Below, piece after piece: positions 24,627-31,501 of a stretch of DNA of 40,324 nt. Each line of letters opens with the position of its first letter. Position 1 is the stretch's first letter. The notes beneath the pieces are model-generated. The model was given only the letters and a program-made list of their open reading frames with translations, had not been told where the DNA came from and searched no databases. Location: NCBI GenBank assembly GCA_028694925.1, contig JAQVJW010000006.1, positions 1-40,324 of the forward strand, written 5' to 3'. This DNA comes from Patescibacteria group bacterium. GTDB lineage: Bacteria; Patescibacteriota; CPR2; UBA1875. A program made the position numbers and the translations under genes.

Positions 24627-24655
24627 ATTATACCTTGAAAAGGGGCTTTTTTCAA
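24627..24655 (-). promoter_or_regulatory. Promoter of Pro-Arg-Gly-His tRNA operon
   Basis: Minus strand TTGAAA (24650-24655), 17-nt spacer, TATAAT (24627-24632). The spacer and -35 form an inverted repeat, CTTGAAAA against TTTTCAAG. Confidence 0.85.
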
Positions 24656-24660
24656 GATTC

Positions 24661-24684
24661 AAAAAGAGACCAAAAGGTCTCTTT
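24661..24684 (-). terminator. Terminator of the coiled-coil gene
   Basis: AAAGAGACC (24663-24671), 4-nt loop, GGTCTCTTT (24676-24684). On the minus strand it is followed by TTT after the stem and lies just after the stop at 24693. It has the same stem as the terminator at 24255. Confidence 0.88.
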
Positions 24685-24692
24685 ATTGTTTA

Positions 24693-25751
24693 CTAGGCTG
24701 ATTGGCTATCTAAGCTTTCGCTAGAGGGGTTATCTCGTTTTGGCATTCGGAATCTCAACAATTGCTCCATTTCATCCAACCTGCTCATCGAGGCATTCAG
24801 TTTATCTATTTTTTCTTGATATTCTGGATCGGTCTCAATTTCTTTTAGCTCGGCTTCTTTCACGCCCAGTTGTGCTCTCAAGTTTTCTAGTTGAGTCTCT
24901 GTAGCAGATTTTTTGTTATCCTGATTATTTTTAAGGTTTTCGATTCTTGATGCAACCTTTTCTTTTAACCTAGCAATTTCTGTTATGTGTTCAGTGATTT
25001 TCTCTTCCGCGCTTTTTATTTCATCTTCAATACTAACGAAACTTTCTTTTGCCTCATTTGTACCGATAATTTTATCTAACTTTTCTTGAGTTTCCGGAAG
25101 ATTTTCTTCTAATTCGTTAAAGGCTGCCTCAGCAATATCTTCCGGTTCTTCTGGGTGATATTTTTTCCCCAAAGCATCTTCGAGAGGTGTTTTTGGATAT
25201 GGTTTAAGAGCTTCTTCGGAGACGCCCGGTTTCTTTATTCTGGGTGTGCTTGTACGATCCTTTGTATTAGTCCATTCGAAATCTAAATCATCTTCTGGTT
25301 CTTTTTTGGGTGATGTTTCTTTCGAGGCTGTATAGTCAGAATCAATAGATTCAAAACTTTCAACTCCGGAATCTTCGGTGGCTACCTTAGCCTCCAGCCC
25401 TTTTTGATTTGGATTTGTTATTGATGAAGCGTCTTTGGGTATTCCCCTACCTGTTAAGGGCTCTAATGGTGTCGTAGATTTTCTTACAGGATCATCTAGC
25501 TCAGGACTTGTGACATTACTTTGCATATCTGGTCTATAATCTCCGTCATTTACGGTTTTTTGTCCAACAGGAGATTTGTATTCATCACCTTTCTTGGGTA
25601 GCCACTCGCTCTGCTCGGATCCTTCGGCAGTCTGTAAGGACTTTAGTGCCTCATCACTAGGACCTAAAGTATCGCCAGTCTTTATTTCTAGTTGATCGCT
25701 ATCAGGCCTTTCGGCTTCTGGTGTTTGTGGTGATGGTGTTGAAACGGGCAT
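24693..25751 (-). CDS. Acidic disordered and coiled-coil protein, unknown
   Basis: 352 aa. Residues ~1-190 are Pro-, Ser-, Thr-, Asp- and Glu-rich and look disordered (PVSTPSPQTPEAERPDSDQ at the start). Residues ~200-335 form long heptad-like coiled coils (EEKITEHITEIARLKEKVA; ETQLENLRAQLGVKEAELK). There is no signal peptide or membrane helix. The start follows AAGGGGGTAAA. The promoter is TTGTGA-N17-TAAAAT on the minus strand (25798-25803 and 25775-25780). It has its own terminator. No family recognised; a scaffold or cytoskeletal role is possible but not shown. Confidence 0.8.
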   Translation of the reverse strand: MPVSTPSPQTPEAERPDSDQLEIKTGDTLGPSDEALKSLQTAEGSEQSEWLPKKGDEYKSPVGQKTVNDGDYRPDMQSNVTSPELDDPVRKSTTPLEPLTGRGIPKDASSITNPNQKGLEAKVATEDSGVESFESIDSDYTASKETSPKKEPEDDLDFEWTNTKDRTSTPRIKKPGVSEEALKPYPKTPLEDALGKKYHPEEPEDIAEAAFNELEENLPETQEKLDKIIGTNEAKESFVSIEDEIKSAEEKITEHITEIARLKEKVASRIENLKNNQDNKKSATETQLENLRAQLGVKEAELKEIETDPEYQEKIDKLNASMSRLDEMEQLLRFRMPKRDNPSSESLDSQSA

Positions 25752-25815
25752 TTTACCCCCTTTATCTATCTCATATTTTAGCCATAAAATTGTATACTCA
25801 CAAGGGTTTTTTTGC

Positions 25816-25821
25816 TATAAT
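25816..25821 (+). promoter_or_regulatory. -10 box of tRNA-Arg/Lys pair
   Basis: Extended -10: TGC then TATAAT (25816-25821). A GGAGC/GCTCC hairpin lies between it and the first tRNA. Confidence 0.75.
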
Positions 25822-25854
25822 CAACATCGCTAATGGAGCGTAAGCTCCGCTTAT

Positions 25855-25931
25855 GCCCCCGTAGCTCAGCTGGATAGAGCAGCGGTTTTCTAAACCGTTG
25901 GTCGCAGGTTCGAGTCCTGCCGGGGGTACCA
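25855..25931 (+). tRNA. tRNA-Arg (TCT)
   Basis: Acceptor GCCCCCG/CGGGGGT (G1-U72 wobble), D stem GCTC/GAGC, anticodon stem GCGGT/ACCGT with loop TTTCTAA (TCT), T arm GCAGG-TTCGAGT-CCTGC, A73 and CCA encoded. Confidence 0.96.
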
Positions 25932-25932
25932 T

Positions 25933-26008
25933 GGGCCCGTAGCTCAGTTGGTAGAGCAGTTGCCTCTTAAGCAATTGGTCGTGCGTTCGAGTCGCACCGG
26001 GCTCACCA
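25933..26008 (+). tRNA. tRNA-Lys (CTT)
   Basis: Acceptor GGGCCCG/CGGGCTC, anticodon stem GTTGC/GCAAT with loop CTCTTAA (CTT), T arm GTGCG-TTCGAGT-CGCAC, A73 and CCA encoded. One base separates it from tRNA-Arg. Confidence 0.96.
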
Positions 26009-26030
26009 AGGTAATTCCAAACATTTTTGA

Positions 26031-26036
26031 TATAAT
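26031..26036 (+). promoter_or_regulatory. -10 box of thioredoxin-like gene
   Basis: Extended -10 TGA-TATAAT (26031-26036). The leader of ~18 nt carries AAAGGA before the ATG at 26061, so this one is not leaderless. Confidence 0.7.
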
Positions 26037-26060
26037 AGGGGGACTAAAAGAAAGGATTTT

Positions 26061-26540
26061 ATGAAAAAGACAATAATATATGCCGTAATTGGGGTACTTA
26101 TGATCTTGGTCGTTGGGGTAACAGTAAAGTTGGCTCAACAAGAGGGTACTGACTACAAAACAGAGGAACGTACCATAGGAGAGGAAACACAGGAAACCGG
26201 TAATCCCGCTTCAGAGATTGGGGAGAATGAAGTTAGGCTAACTGATGCCAATTTTGAAGAAGAGATTAGAAACTTTGATGGTGTAGCTCTGGTTGATATC
26301 TATCTTCCCACCTGTGGTTATTGTCAGAAGGTAGGCCCGGTCATCTCTGAGATCGCAAAAGAATATGGAGCCAATTACAAGATCGGAAAGCTTGATGCCA
26401 GCGAGAATTCAGTAATAGCGAGTGAATTTAAGATTGAGAGTGTTCCAGCCCTACTTTTCTTTAAGGATGGCGAGGAAGTAGACCGAATAGTTGGAGCAGA
26501 AGAAAAAGAAAAGATAGTTGAAAAACTACTTTCGATTTAA
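26061..26540 (+). CDS. Membrane-anchored thioredoxin-like protein
   Basis: 159 aa. One N-terminal membrane anchor (KKTIIYAVIGVLMILVVGV), an acidic linker (~27-57), then a thioredoxin fold with the redox pair Cys85-Gly-Tyr-Cys88 in YLPTCGYCQKVGP and the cis-Pro SVPALLFFKDGEEVDRIVGA. The domain faces outward, so it probably handles disulfides of exported proteins; the pilins with paired Cys are possible clients (inference). A strong terminator follows. Confidence 0.93.
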   Translation: MKKTIIYAVIGVLMILVVGVTVKLAQQEGTDYKTEERTIGEETQETGNPASEIGENEVRLTDANFEEEIRNFDGVALVDIYLPTCGYCQKVGPVISEIAKEYGANYKIGKLDASENSVIASEFKIESVPALLFFKDGEEVDRIVGAEEKEKIVEKLLSI

Positions 26541-26554
26541 GGATTAGGGATGTC

Positions 26555-26582
26555 AAAAAAGGCCCAGGTTTGGGCCTTTTTT
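26555..26582. terminator. Bidirectional terminator
   Basis: AAAAAAGGCCCA, loop GGTT, TGGGCCTTTTTT. Serves the thioredoxin-like gene (plus) and the response regulator (minus), whose stop codon is at its right edge. Confidence 0.93.
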
Positions 26583-26979
26583 ATTTCTTCTTCTTATCGT
26601 CATAGTATTTTATAAGCTCTTTGACTTTGTCTGAGACTTCAAGTGGGGTCATATCGGCTTTTACGATATACTCTGTTGCTCCTAGCTTATAGATCTCTTC
26701 AGCGGTCGATTCATTACCGAGGTTTGTGAGCATGACGGTCAGAACATCCTCATAACCTTCCTTCTCTTTAATAAACTTCAGAACATCAAGACCGTTTACC
26801 TTGGGCATCATGATATCAAGAAGGGCAATGTCTGGTTTCCATTTCGTGAGAATCTCGATAGCCTGTTCACCGTCCTCGGCGAATTGAACGTCAAACCCCT
26901 CCATCTCGAATTTACTACGATACATATCGATTATCTGAAGATCATCTTCGGCCAGTAATATCTTAATTTTTCCTGTCAT
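26581..26979 (-). CDS. Single-domain response regulator
   Basis: 132 aa CheY-like receiver with no output domain. Acidic pocket Glu11-Asp12-Asp13 (LLAEDDLQI), phospho-acceptor Asp55 in ALLDIMMPKVNGLDVL, switch Thr in VMLTNLG, and the conserved Lys in YIVKADMTP. The promoter is extended TATAAT on the minus strand (26998-27003) with a GGGGAT site. No partner kinase is adjacent; the histidine kinase at 34694 is a possible cognate. Ends in a Lys run. Confidence 0.95.
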   Translation of the reverse strand: MTGKIKILLAEDDLQIIDMYRSKFEMEGFDVQFAEDGEQAIEILTKWKPDIALLDIMMPKVNGLDVLKFIKEKEGYEDVLTVMLTNLGNESTAEEIYKLGATEYIVKADMTPLEVSDKVKELIKYYDDKKKK

Positions 26980-27023
26980 ATACTTATCCCCAATTTGATT
27001 ATATCAAAAATAGCATTATATGC

Positions 27024-27080
27024 TATAATCTTCTCGAAAGGTGGAAAGCACGTGACTATGGGCTTTCTCTTTTTATTTAG
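27024..27080 (+). promoter_or_regulatory. Promoter and attenuator-like leader of hydrolase gene
   Basis: Extended -10 TGC-TATAAT (27024-27029). The ~45-nt leader contains AAAGGTGG, then a GTG-started mini-ORF (27052-27084, ten codons, ending GFLFLFR) whose TGA overlaps the hydrolase ATG (ATGA at 27081). Within it, stem GAAAGC (27044-27049)/GCTTTC (27062-27067) is followed by a T-rich run, resembling a terminator placed just before the gene. Confidence 0.5.
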
Positions 27081-27887
27081 ATGACTGTTGCTACAAAAAC
27101 AAAGAAAAATATAGATATCAGGTTTGTTCCTCGCGAGGCGCGTCCCTTCTGCTACCTGCGGGGGGAACGGGGGATCTTCTTTGTTCATGGTTTTACTGAT
27201 AGCCTTTGTAGGGTGAATGGTTTTGCTAAGTTCCTCGCCGAACATGATATCTCTACCAAGGGGATCTTACTTCCAGGCCATGGTGGTGATTGGGAAGATC
27301 TCGCCCGGACTAACCCCAACGATTGGTATAAGGCGGTTGAAGAGGGGATTTTAGAATTTGGGGAAACTGTTAAAGACGTCTACGTCGTAGGAATATCATT
27401 AGGGGGAAATCTGGCCTTAAAAGTAGCGGCCAAACACCCTGAAGTAGTTAAAGGGGTTGTCACGATCGAATCCCCAATGCGGATTAAAAATCAATATATC
27501 ACACGGGCCGCGATCCCATTTGCACAGGCTATGGGTTTTAAATATTGGAATAAGCAATACTTAAAGAAGGTTACTCATCCTGAGAAAGAAGTCGTCTTTG
27601 ACCAAGGGGTACTTGATAAGATGCCGTTAAATAATATTGCAGAGGTAATCGATTTCCTTGAAAATAAGCAAGGATTCCTCGCAAGAGTCAAATGTGATGT
27701 CCTTTTGATCCAATCGGAGAAATCATCACTTGTGACTAAAAATTCTGCCCAAAAAATCTATGATGCCATAAATTCCGAACGCAAGGAGATCTTCTACCAC
27801 AATAATATCTACCATGCTTTTTTAAATGATGCTGCCAAAAAAAGTATTTTCTATAAAGCGGCTGATTTCTTTGGTATCGAAATATAA
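27081..27887 (+). CDS. Alpha/beta hydrolase (esterase/lipase-like)
   Basis: 268 aa. Oxyanion-hole motif FFVHGFTD (HG at 36-37), LLPGHGGDWEDL, and nucleophile elbow VVGISLGGN with Ser106. The acid is probably in LIQSEKSSLV and the His in IYHAFLND near the C-terminus. The pattern is that of monoacylglycerol lipase/carboxylesterase relatives. No signal peptide, so cytoplasmic or membrane-associated. The acyl-CoA synthetase gene follows 27 nt later, suggesting fatty-acid release followed by activation (inference). Confidence 0.92.
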   Translation: MTVATKTKKNIDIRFVPREARPFCYLRGERGIFFVHGFTDSLCRVNGFAKFLAEHDISTKGILLPGHGGDWEDLARTNPNDWYKAVEEGILEFGETVKDVYVVGISLGGNLALKVAAKHPEVVKGVVTIESPMRIKNQYITRAAIPFAQAMGFKYWNKQYLKKVTHPEKEVVFDQGVLDKMPLNNIAEVIDFLENKQGFLARVKCDVLLIQSEKSSLVTKNSAQKIYDAINSERKEIFYHNNIYHAFLNDAAKKSIFYKAADFFGIEI

Positions 27888-27899
27888 TAATTTCTTTGT

Positions 27900-27905
27900 T
27901 ATACT
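27900..27905 (+). promoter_or_regulatory. -10 box of acyl-CoA synthetase gene
   Basis: Extended -10 TGT-TATACT (27900-27905), 9 nt before the ATG at 27915; short or no leader. Confidence 0.6.
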
Positions 27906-27914
27906 CAAGACCAT

Positions 27915-29621
27915 ATGAAAGATACAATAATCGATTCCTTTATAGAAACCGTGGAGGGGCATCCCAATAAGGATGCTCTTATCTATCGGGAGAACCACCA
28001 TTATGCAACCCTAACCTATAGAGAGCTCTATCTTGAGGCGCAAAAACTCGCTCACGCTTTAAAGAAAAGAGGAGTCAAGGAGGGTGATCGAGTAGTTCTA
28101 GTATCAGAGAACAGGCCGGAATGGGTAGTTACAGATGTCGCTGTCCAGCTTCTTGGGGCCATACTCGTACCCATTCATAGCGTTCTTGCCGCAAGCCAGA
28201 TAAAGACTATCGTAGATGAGGTTGTGCCAAAAATAATCTTTGTTTCAGACGCAGAACAGCTTACCAAGGTCCTTGAAATAGAGGTCCTCACAGAACATGA
28301 TACAGAGATAGGTTACTTTGATACCGATATCGCCGATGATGATCCAATGCTTGCATCAGATAAACTCTTTCTATTTAAAAATGAGGTTTTTGACGAAAGA
28401 TACGAACCCAAGCTCGACCCTATAACCCGCGACCCAGAGCGAGTAATTACCATTATCTACACCTCAGGAACAACAGGAAACTTCAAAGGGGTAGAGCTTA
28501 CAAACAAAAATATCATGTCTAACATTAAAGATGTTCTTTCTTGGGTCGATATCAGGGAGACTGATAAGTTCCTCTCTATCCTGCCACTTTCCCATATATT
28601 TGAACGTACCGTCGGCTACTATATTCCAATGGTAAGGGGTGCCACAATTGGGTACGTTTTAGACCCGACGAAACTTGCTGAAGTCGCGAAAGCCGAAAAG
28701 CCGACCATTATAATCGCCGTGCCAAGGCTCTTTGAAAAGGTCTATGAGGGGGTCCAAAAGAGCGCAAATAAGAATGTTGTTAAGAAATTGATGTTTAAGA
28801 TGGCTTTTGATATCGGGGAAAAGATGGAGAAGGAAACCCTCCTTTATCAAATTGCCAATCTTTTAGTATTTAGGAAAGTCAAAAAGGCCTTCGGAGGTAA
28901 TATCCGCTTCTTTGTCTCAGGTGCAGCCACCCTCCCAAGAAGGATAGGAGAGTTCTTTGATGTCCTTTCGATTCCAGTCCTTGAGGGCTATGGCCTGACG
29001 GAAACGTCCCCAATCCTATCAACCAATACAGTTGATAAGAGAAAATATGGAACAATCGGGCGGATTCTCCCGAGTATCGAAAGTAAGGTCGTCGGAGATG
29101 AGCTTTACGTTCGGGGCCCAAACGTCTTTCACCGGTACTACAAAAATCCCGAAAAAACCAAGGAGGCTTTCACAGATGATGGTTGGTTTAAGACAGGGGA
29201 CTTAGTAAAGGTAGATAAAGAAGGCTTTATTTCCTTTAAATCACGAAAAAAGGAAATTATCGTCCTTTCTACCGGTAAGAATATAGGGCCTGCAATAATT
29301 GAAGAGAAGCTTGAAGCTCTACCTGAGGTGCACCAGGCTTTTGTATTCGGAGACGAGCGAAAGCATATTGGAGCATTGATAGTACCTAACATGGAAATAT
29401 TTGAAGGTCAGAAGAAAGAAGAGATAAAGAGGAAGCTAGAAAAGGTATTTGAAGAGAAGCTTAATAAGGATCTAGCGAGTTACGAACAAATTAAGAAGTT
29501 TATTGTTACAAAAAAGCCGTTTACGGTAGAAAATGGTCAGATGACACCAACCCTAAAGTTAAGGCGTAAAGAGATTGAATTTGCCTACGTAAAAGAGATT
29601 GAAGCGTTATATAATAATTAA
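27915..29621 (+). CDS. Long-chain fatty acyl-CoA synthetase (AMP-forming)
   Basis: 568 aa ANL-superfamily enzyme. P-loop IIYTSGTTGNFKGVELTN, LPLSHIFERTVGYYIPM, adenine motif GYGLTETSP, DGWFKTGDLVKVDKEGFISF, and hinge/C-domain KSRKKEIIVLSTGKNIGP. The order and the HIFER-type motif are those of FadD/long-chain synthetases. It activates free fatty acids to acyl-CoA or acyl-AMP. The C-terminal catalytic Lys appears to be in QMTPTLKLRRKEI. Together with the hydrolase it fits lipid salvage in an organism presumably unable to make fatty acids. Confidence 0.94.
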   Translation: MKDTIIDSFIETVEGHPNKDALIYRENHHYATLTYRELYLEAQKLAHALKKRGVKEGDRVVLVSENRPEWVVTDVAVQLLGAILVPIHSVLAASQIKTIVDEVVPKIIFVSDAEQLTKVLEIEVLTEHDTEIGYFDTDIADDDPMLASDKLFLFKNEVFDERYEPKLDPITRDPERVITIIYTSGTTGNFKGVELTNKNIMSNIKDVLSWVDIRETDKFLSILPLSHIFERTVGYYIPMVRGATIGYVLDPTKLAEVAKAEKPTIIIAVPRLFEKVYEGVQKSANKNVVKKLMFKMAFDIGEKMEKETLLYQIANLLVFRKVKKAFGGNIRFFVSGAATLPRRIGEFFDVLSIPVLEGYGLTETSPILSTNTVDKRKYGTIGRILPSIESKVVGDELYVRGPNVFHRYYKNPEKTKEAFTDDGWFKTGDLVKVDKEGFISFKSRKKEIIVLSTGKNIGPAIIEEKLEALPEVHQAFVFGDERKHIGALIVPNMEIFEGQKKEEIKRKLEKVFEEKLNKDLASYEQIKKFIVTKKPFTVENGQMTPTLKLRRKEIEFAYVKEIEALYNN

Positions 29622-29632
29622 AAGGAGGAAAG

Positions 29633-29839
29633 ATGAAGATGTTAAAGACGGTTCTAATGTGGTATTCGGGCTTTATGATGACACTAGTTTTGATAGGTGT
29701 CGCTTTAAGTTTTAATACCCCGACGGATTGTACTCCGACAACAACCGGGGAGAATATATTTGCTATTGTGCTATTTGCACCGGTAGTTATTTATGTTTTT
29801 TGGGAAATAGTAGATCATTTGAAAGAGCAGAAGAAATAA
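29633..29839 (+). CDS. Small two-helix membrane protein
   Basis: 68 aa, ATG at 29633 after a strong AAAGGAGGAAAG site, 11 nt downstream of the acyl-CoA synthetase stop, so in that operon. Two hydrophobic segments (about 5-28 and 43-61) are separated by a polar loop NTPTDCTPTTTGEN with one Cys. Function unknown; a role with the synthetase is only suggested by position. Confidence 0.7.
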   Translation: MKMLKTVLMWYSGFMMTLVLIGVALSFNTPTDCTPTTTGENIFAIVLFAPVVIYVFWEIVDHLKEQKK

Positions 29840-29862
29840 ATCATTACTAACTTAAAAAAACA

Positions 29863-29891
29863 TTGACCAACTCTTTATGGCGTGATATAAA
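29863..29891 (+). promoter_or_regulatory. Promoter of radical SAM/peptide operon
   Basis: TTGACC (29863-29868), 17-nt spacer, TATAAA (29886-29891) with extended TGA. Predicted +1 near 29898, giving a leader of ~104 nt. Confidence 0.85.
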
Positions 29892-29907
29892 GTACGCAAC
29901 AGTTGAA

Positions 29908-29967
29908 TATAGAGAACGTTAAAAGCCCTGGATTGGGGGAAACTCCAGCAGGGGCTTTTTCTCTATA
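29908..29967 (+). promoter_or_regulatory. Long hairpin leader before the radical SAM gene
   Basis: Three nested pairings form a 60-nt hairpin: TATAGAGA (29908-29915) with TCTCTATA (29960-29967), AAAAGCCC (29921-29928) with GGGCTTTT (29952-29959), and TGGA with TCCA inside. GGGGCTTTTTCTCT can act as a terminator, so this may be an attenuator or riboswitch-like element. It matches no RNA family I recognise. Confidence 0.65.
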
Positions 29968-30001
29968 ACCACGACACTGCGAACCTTGAAAGGGGTTAGC
30001 C

Positions 30002-31330
30002 ATGAATATTGAGCCGTCAACCTATCACCGGCGATTAATCGGGGATAGGATCTACTACGTGGATCAGCTTTCCAGTCCCAACCTGATTCAGGTGAGTCAA
30101 GATGCCGATGAGGTGTTGCATCTGGTCAAGGGACCCTCCAGCAGTAACGAGATCTACAAGCTTCTCCAAGATCGTATCTCGGATATTGGAGAGCTAGAGT
30201 TTTTTCTTGATCAATGTGTAAGTTCGGGTTTGCTCAAGGGTGACAAAGTCAGTCACCACATTCAGCCCGGAGAATGCTTTGATGAAGGGGAGATAGAGTA
30301 CAAGGAACTAGAGTCATACTCTATCGAGCGCCGTATACCAATCGGTGGGTCAATCGAGCTAACGACGAGCTGTAATCTGCGATGCATCCACTGTTATTTG
30401 GGGGATGAAAGAACCGCCAAAAGCAACCTAGACCTCTTACAATGGCTCGATTACGTCAATCAGATCCTAGACCTAGGCTGTATCTGGGTCGAGCTTACGG
30501 GCGGCGACCCTCTTCTTTCGCCATACTTCCCATCTGTCTACAGGAAATTAGTAGAGGAGGGGGCGGTCGTTACGGTTCTCACTAACGGAACTACATTAAG
30601 GGACGAGCACCTTGAGCTCTTTTCTGAATTACCACCTGCGAAAGTCGAGGTGTCCATCTACGGTTTCAGTCCCGAAGTGTATGAAGAGGTGACTGGCATC
30701 CCAGGTTCTTACGATAAATTTCGGCACGGTGTTAGCACACTTGCCGCAATTGGGATAAAAACCGAATTGAAGGCCATATTACTTAAGGCGAATGTTCACG
30801 AATACGAGAGTATGAGGGCATTTGCCGAAGAGAATGGTGCCTTCTTCCGGTTTAGTGGTGAAATCCACGAAGAGCTTGGTGGTTCTGGAAAACCGAACCG
30901 ACACAGGCTGGCTCCAAGGGATGTCGTACAGACAGATTTTTGCGACCCACAAAGGGCAGCAGAGATTAAGTCTGTGGCTATGGATAAACACAGCATCAAG
31001 GATCTGGATGCATATCAGTGCAGGGCGGGAACAAACGGCTTTCACATCGCTCCAACCGGAATGGTGCATCCGTGCATAACAGAGAGAGCGATTGGCTTCT
31101 CACTTAAGGATCATAGCTTCCGAGATATATGGGAAAACAGACTGTCTCAGGCTATGACGCTTCAGTATCAAGGTGACGAGAAGTGTGTTAGTTGCAACCT
31201 ACACAGCATGTGCAAGATCTGTCCTGCGCGAGCAAGAATGGCAACCGGAAATCCACTTTCATCTGTCCCCTATCTGTGTGCTCTTGCAAAAGAGCGCGTC
31301 AGGATGTCCGAAGGGAGGTGTCTGCAGTGA
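30002..31330 (+). CDS. Radical SAM/SPASM peptide maturase with PqqD-like domain
   Basis: 442 aa. Residues ~15-85 form a PqqD-like peptide-recognition (RRE) domain (VSQDADEVLHLVKG, then FFLDQCVSSGLLKG). The radical SAM core follows, with the cluster motif Cys124-x3-Cys128-x2-Cys131 (SCNLRCIHC), GGDP (167-170) and TVLTNGTTL. The C-terminal SPASM domain has seven Cys (340, 358, 395, 398, 404, 407, 426; NGFHIAPTGMVHPC, CVSCNLHSMCKICPA), enough for two auxiliary [4Fe-4S] clusters. PqqE-like enzymes with this layout make C-C or thioether links in ribosomal peptides. The ATG follows AAAGGGG. The TGA overlaps the GTG of a 32-residue Cys peptide, the likely substrate. GC content and codon use are higher than in its neighbours. 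Confidence 0.95.
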   Translation: MNIEPSTYHRRLIGDRIYYVDQLSSPNLIQVSQDADEVLHLVKGPSSSNEIYKLLQDRISDIGELEFFLDQCVSSGLLKGDKVSHHIQPGECFDEGEIEYKELESYSIERRIPIGGSIELTTSCNLRCIHCYLGDERTAKSNLDLLQWLDYVNQILDLGCIWVELTGGDPLLSPYFPSVYRKLVEEGAVVTVLTNGTTLRDEHLELFSELPPAKVEVSIYGFSPEVYEEVTGIPGSYDKFRHGVSTLAAIGIKTELKAILLKANVHEYESMRAFAEENGAFFRFSGEIHEELGGSGKPNRHRLAPRDVVQTDFCDPQRAAEIKSVAMDKHSIKDLDAYQCRAGTNGFHIAPTGMVHPCITERAIGFSLKDHSFRDIWENRLSQAMTLQYQGDEKCVSCNLHSMCKICPARARMATGNPLSSVPYLCALAKERVRMSEGRCLQ

Positions 31331-31425
31331 AACTCACAATCAAGCCCGTTTCAGATCGGAAGTCCAGCAATAGCGTCACGATGGAGTGTGGCGGCAACCC
31401 CAGCTACTGCAACGAGAAGAAGTAA
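31327..31425 (+). CDS. Candidate RiPP precursor peptide, 32 aa
   Basis: GTG at 31327 overlaps the maturase TGA (GTGA), with GGGAGG 8 nt upstream inside the maturase gene; TAA at 31423-31425. The 32-residue product has a basic, polar leader-like half (MKLTIKPVSDRKSSNS) and a Cys/Gly half: VTMECGGNPSYCNEKK, with Cys21 and Cys28 plus Glu20, Asn24 and Tyr27 as possible crosslink sites. A short peptide immediately after a PqqD-radical SAM-SPASM gene is the classic RiPP layout, but the sequence resembles no precursor class I know (PqqA, MftA, SCIFF, StrA). A longer open frame upstream in the same phase only reads through the maturase gene. Confidence 0.75.
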   Translation: MKLTIKPVSDRKSSNSVTMECGGNPSYCNEKK

Positions 31426-31501
31426 CCACCCCGTTGCGGTGGCACAACTGAGTATGGAGACGTACTCTTTGATGGGGTGAGACCGTAAAAGGTCTCACCC
31501 C
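31426..31501 (+). other. Three consecutive hairpins after the precursor peptide
   Basis: Hairpin 1: CCACC/GGTGG (31426-31430 with 31438-31442). Hairpin 2: GAGTA/TACTC (31450-31454 with 31463-31467). Hairpin 3: an 11-bp perfect stem, 31474-31484 with 31491-31501 (GGGGTGAGACC and its complement), 6-nt loop. No T run follows, so it is not a standard terminator. It may stabilise the 3' end of the peptide mRNA. Hairpin 3 also covers the stop codon of the opposite-strand gene. Confidence 0.65.

Noticed and set aside
24255-24684. Direct-repeat pair suggesting a CRISPR array or insertion sequence
   Set aside because: The repeats are terminator stems of different transcripts. There are no regularly spaced repeats, no cas genes and no transposase in the window.
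24289-24724. Plus-strand open frames across the tRNA cluster
   Set aside because: They run antisense through four clear tRNA genes; such frames are a common annotation artefact.
30779-31079. Several open frames on both strands inside the maturase gene
   Set aside because: They follow from its higher GC content. The maturase frame has all catalytic motifs in register.
6872-31330. Recoding of TGA as Gly, as in some CPR lineages
   Set aside because: Several complete genes end in TGA, often in ATGA overlaps (yebC, ruvA, a minor pilin, the maturase), and no gene needs TGA readthrough.
31192-31425. A 77-residue frame ending in the same Cys/Gly tail as the 32-residue peptide
   Set aside because: Its upstream part lies wholly inside the maturase gene in another frame, with no ribosome site at its ATG. 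The GTG at 31327 has GGGAGG and overlaps the maturase stop.
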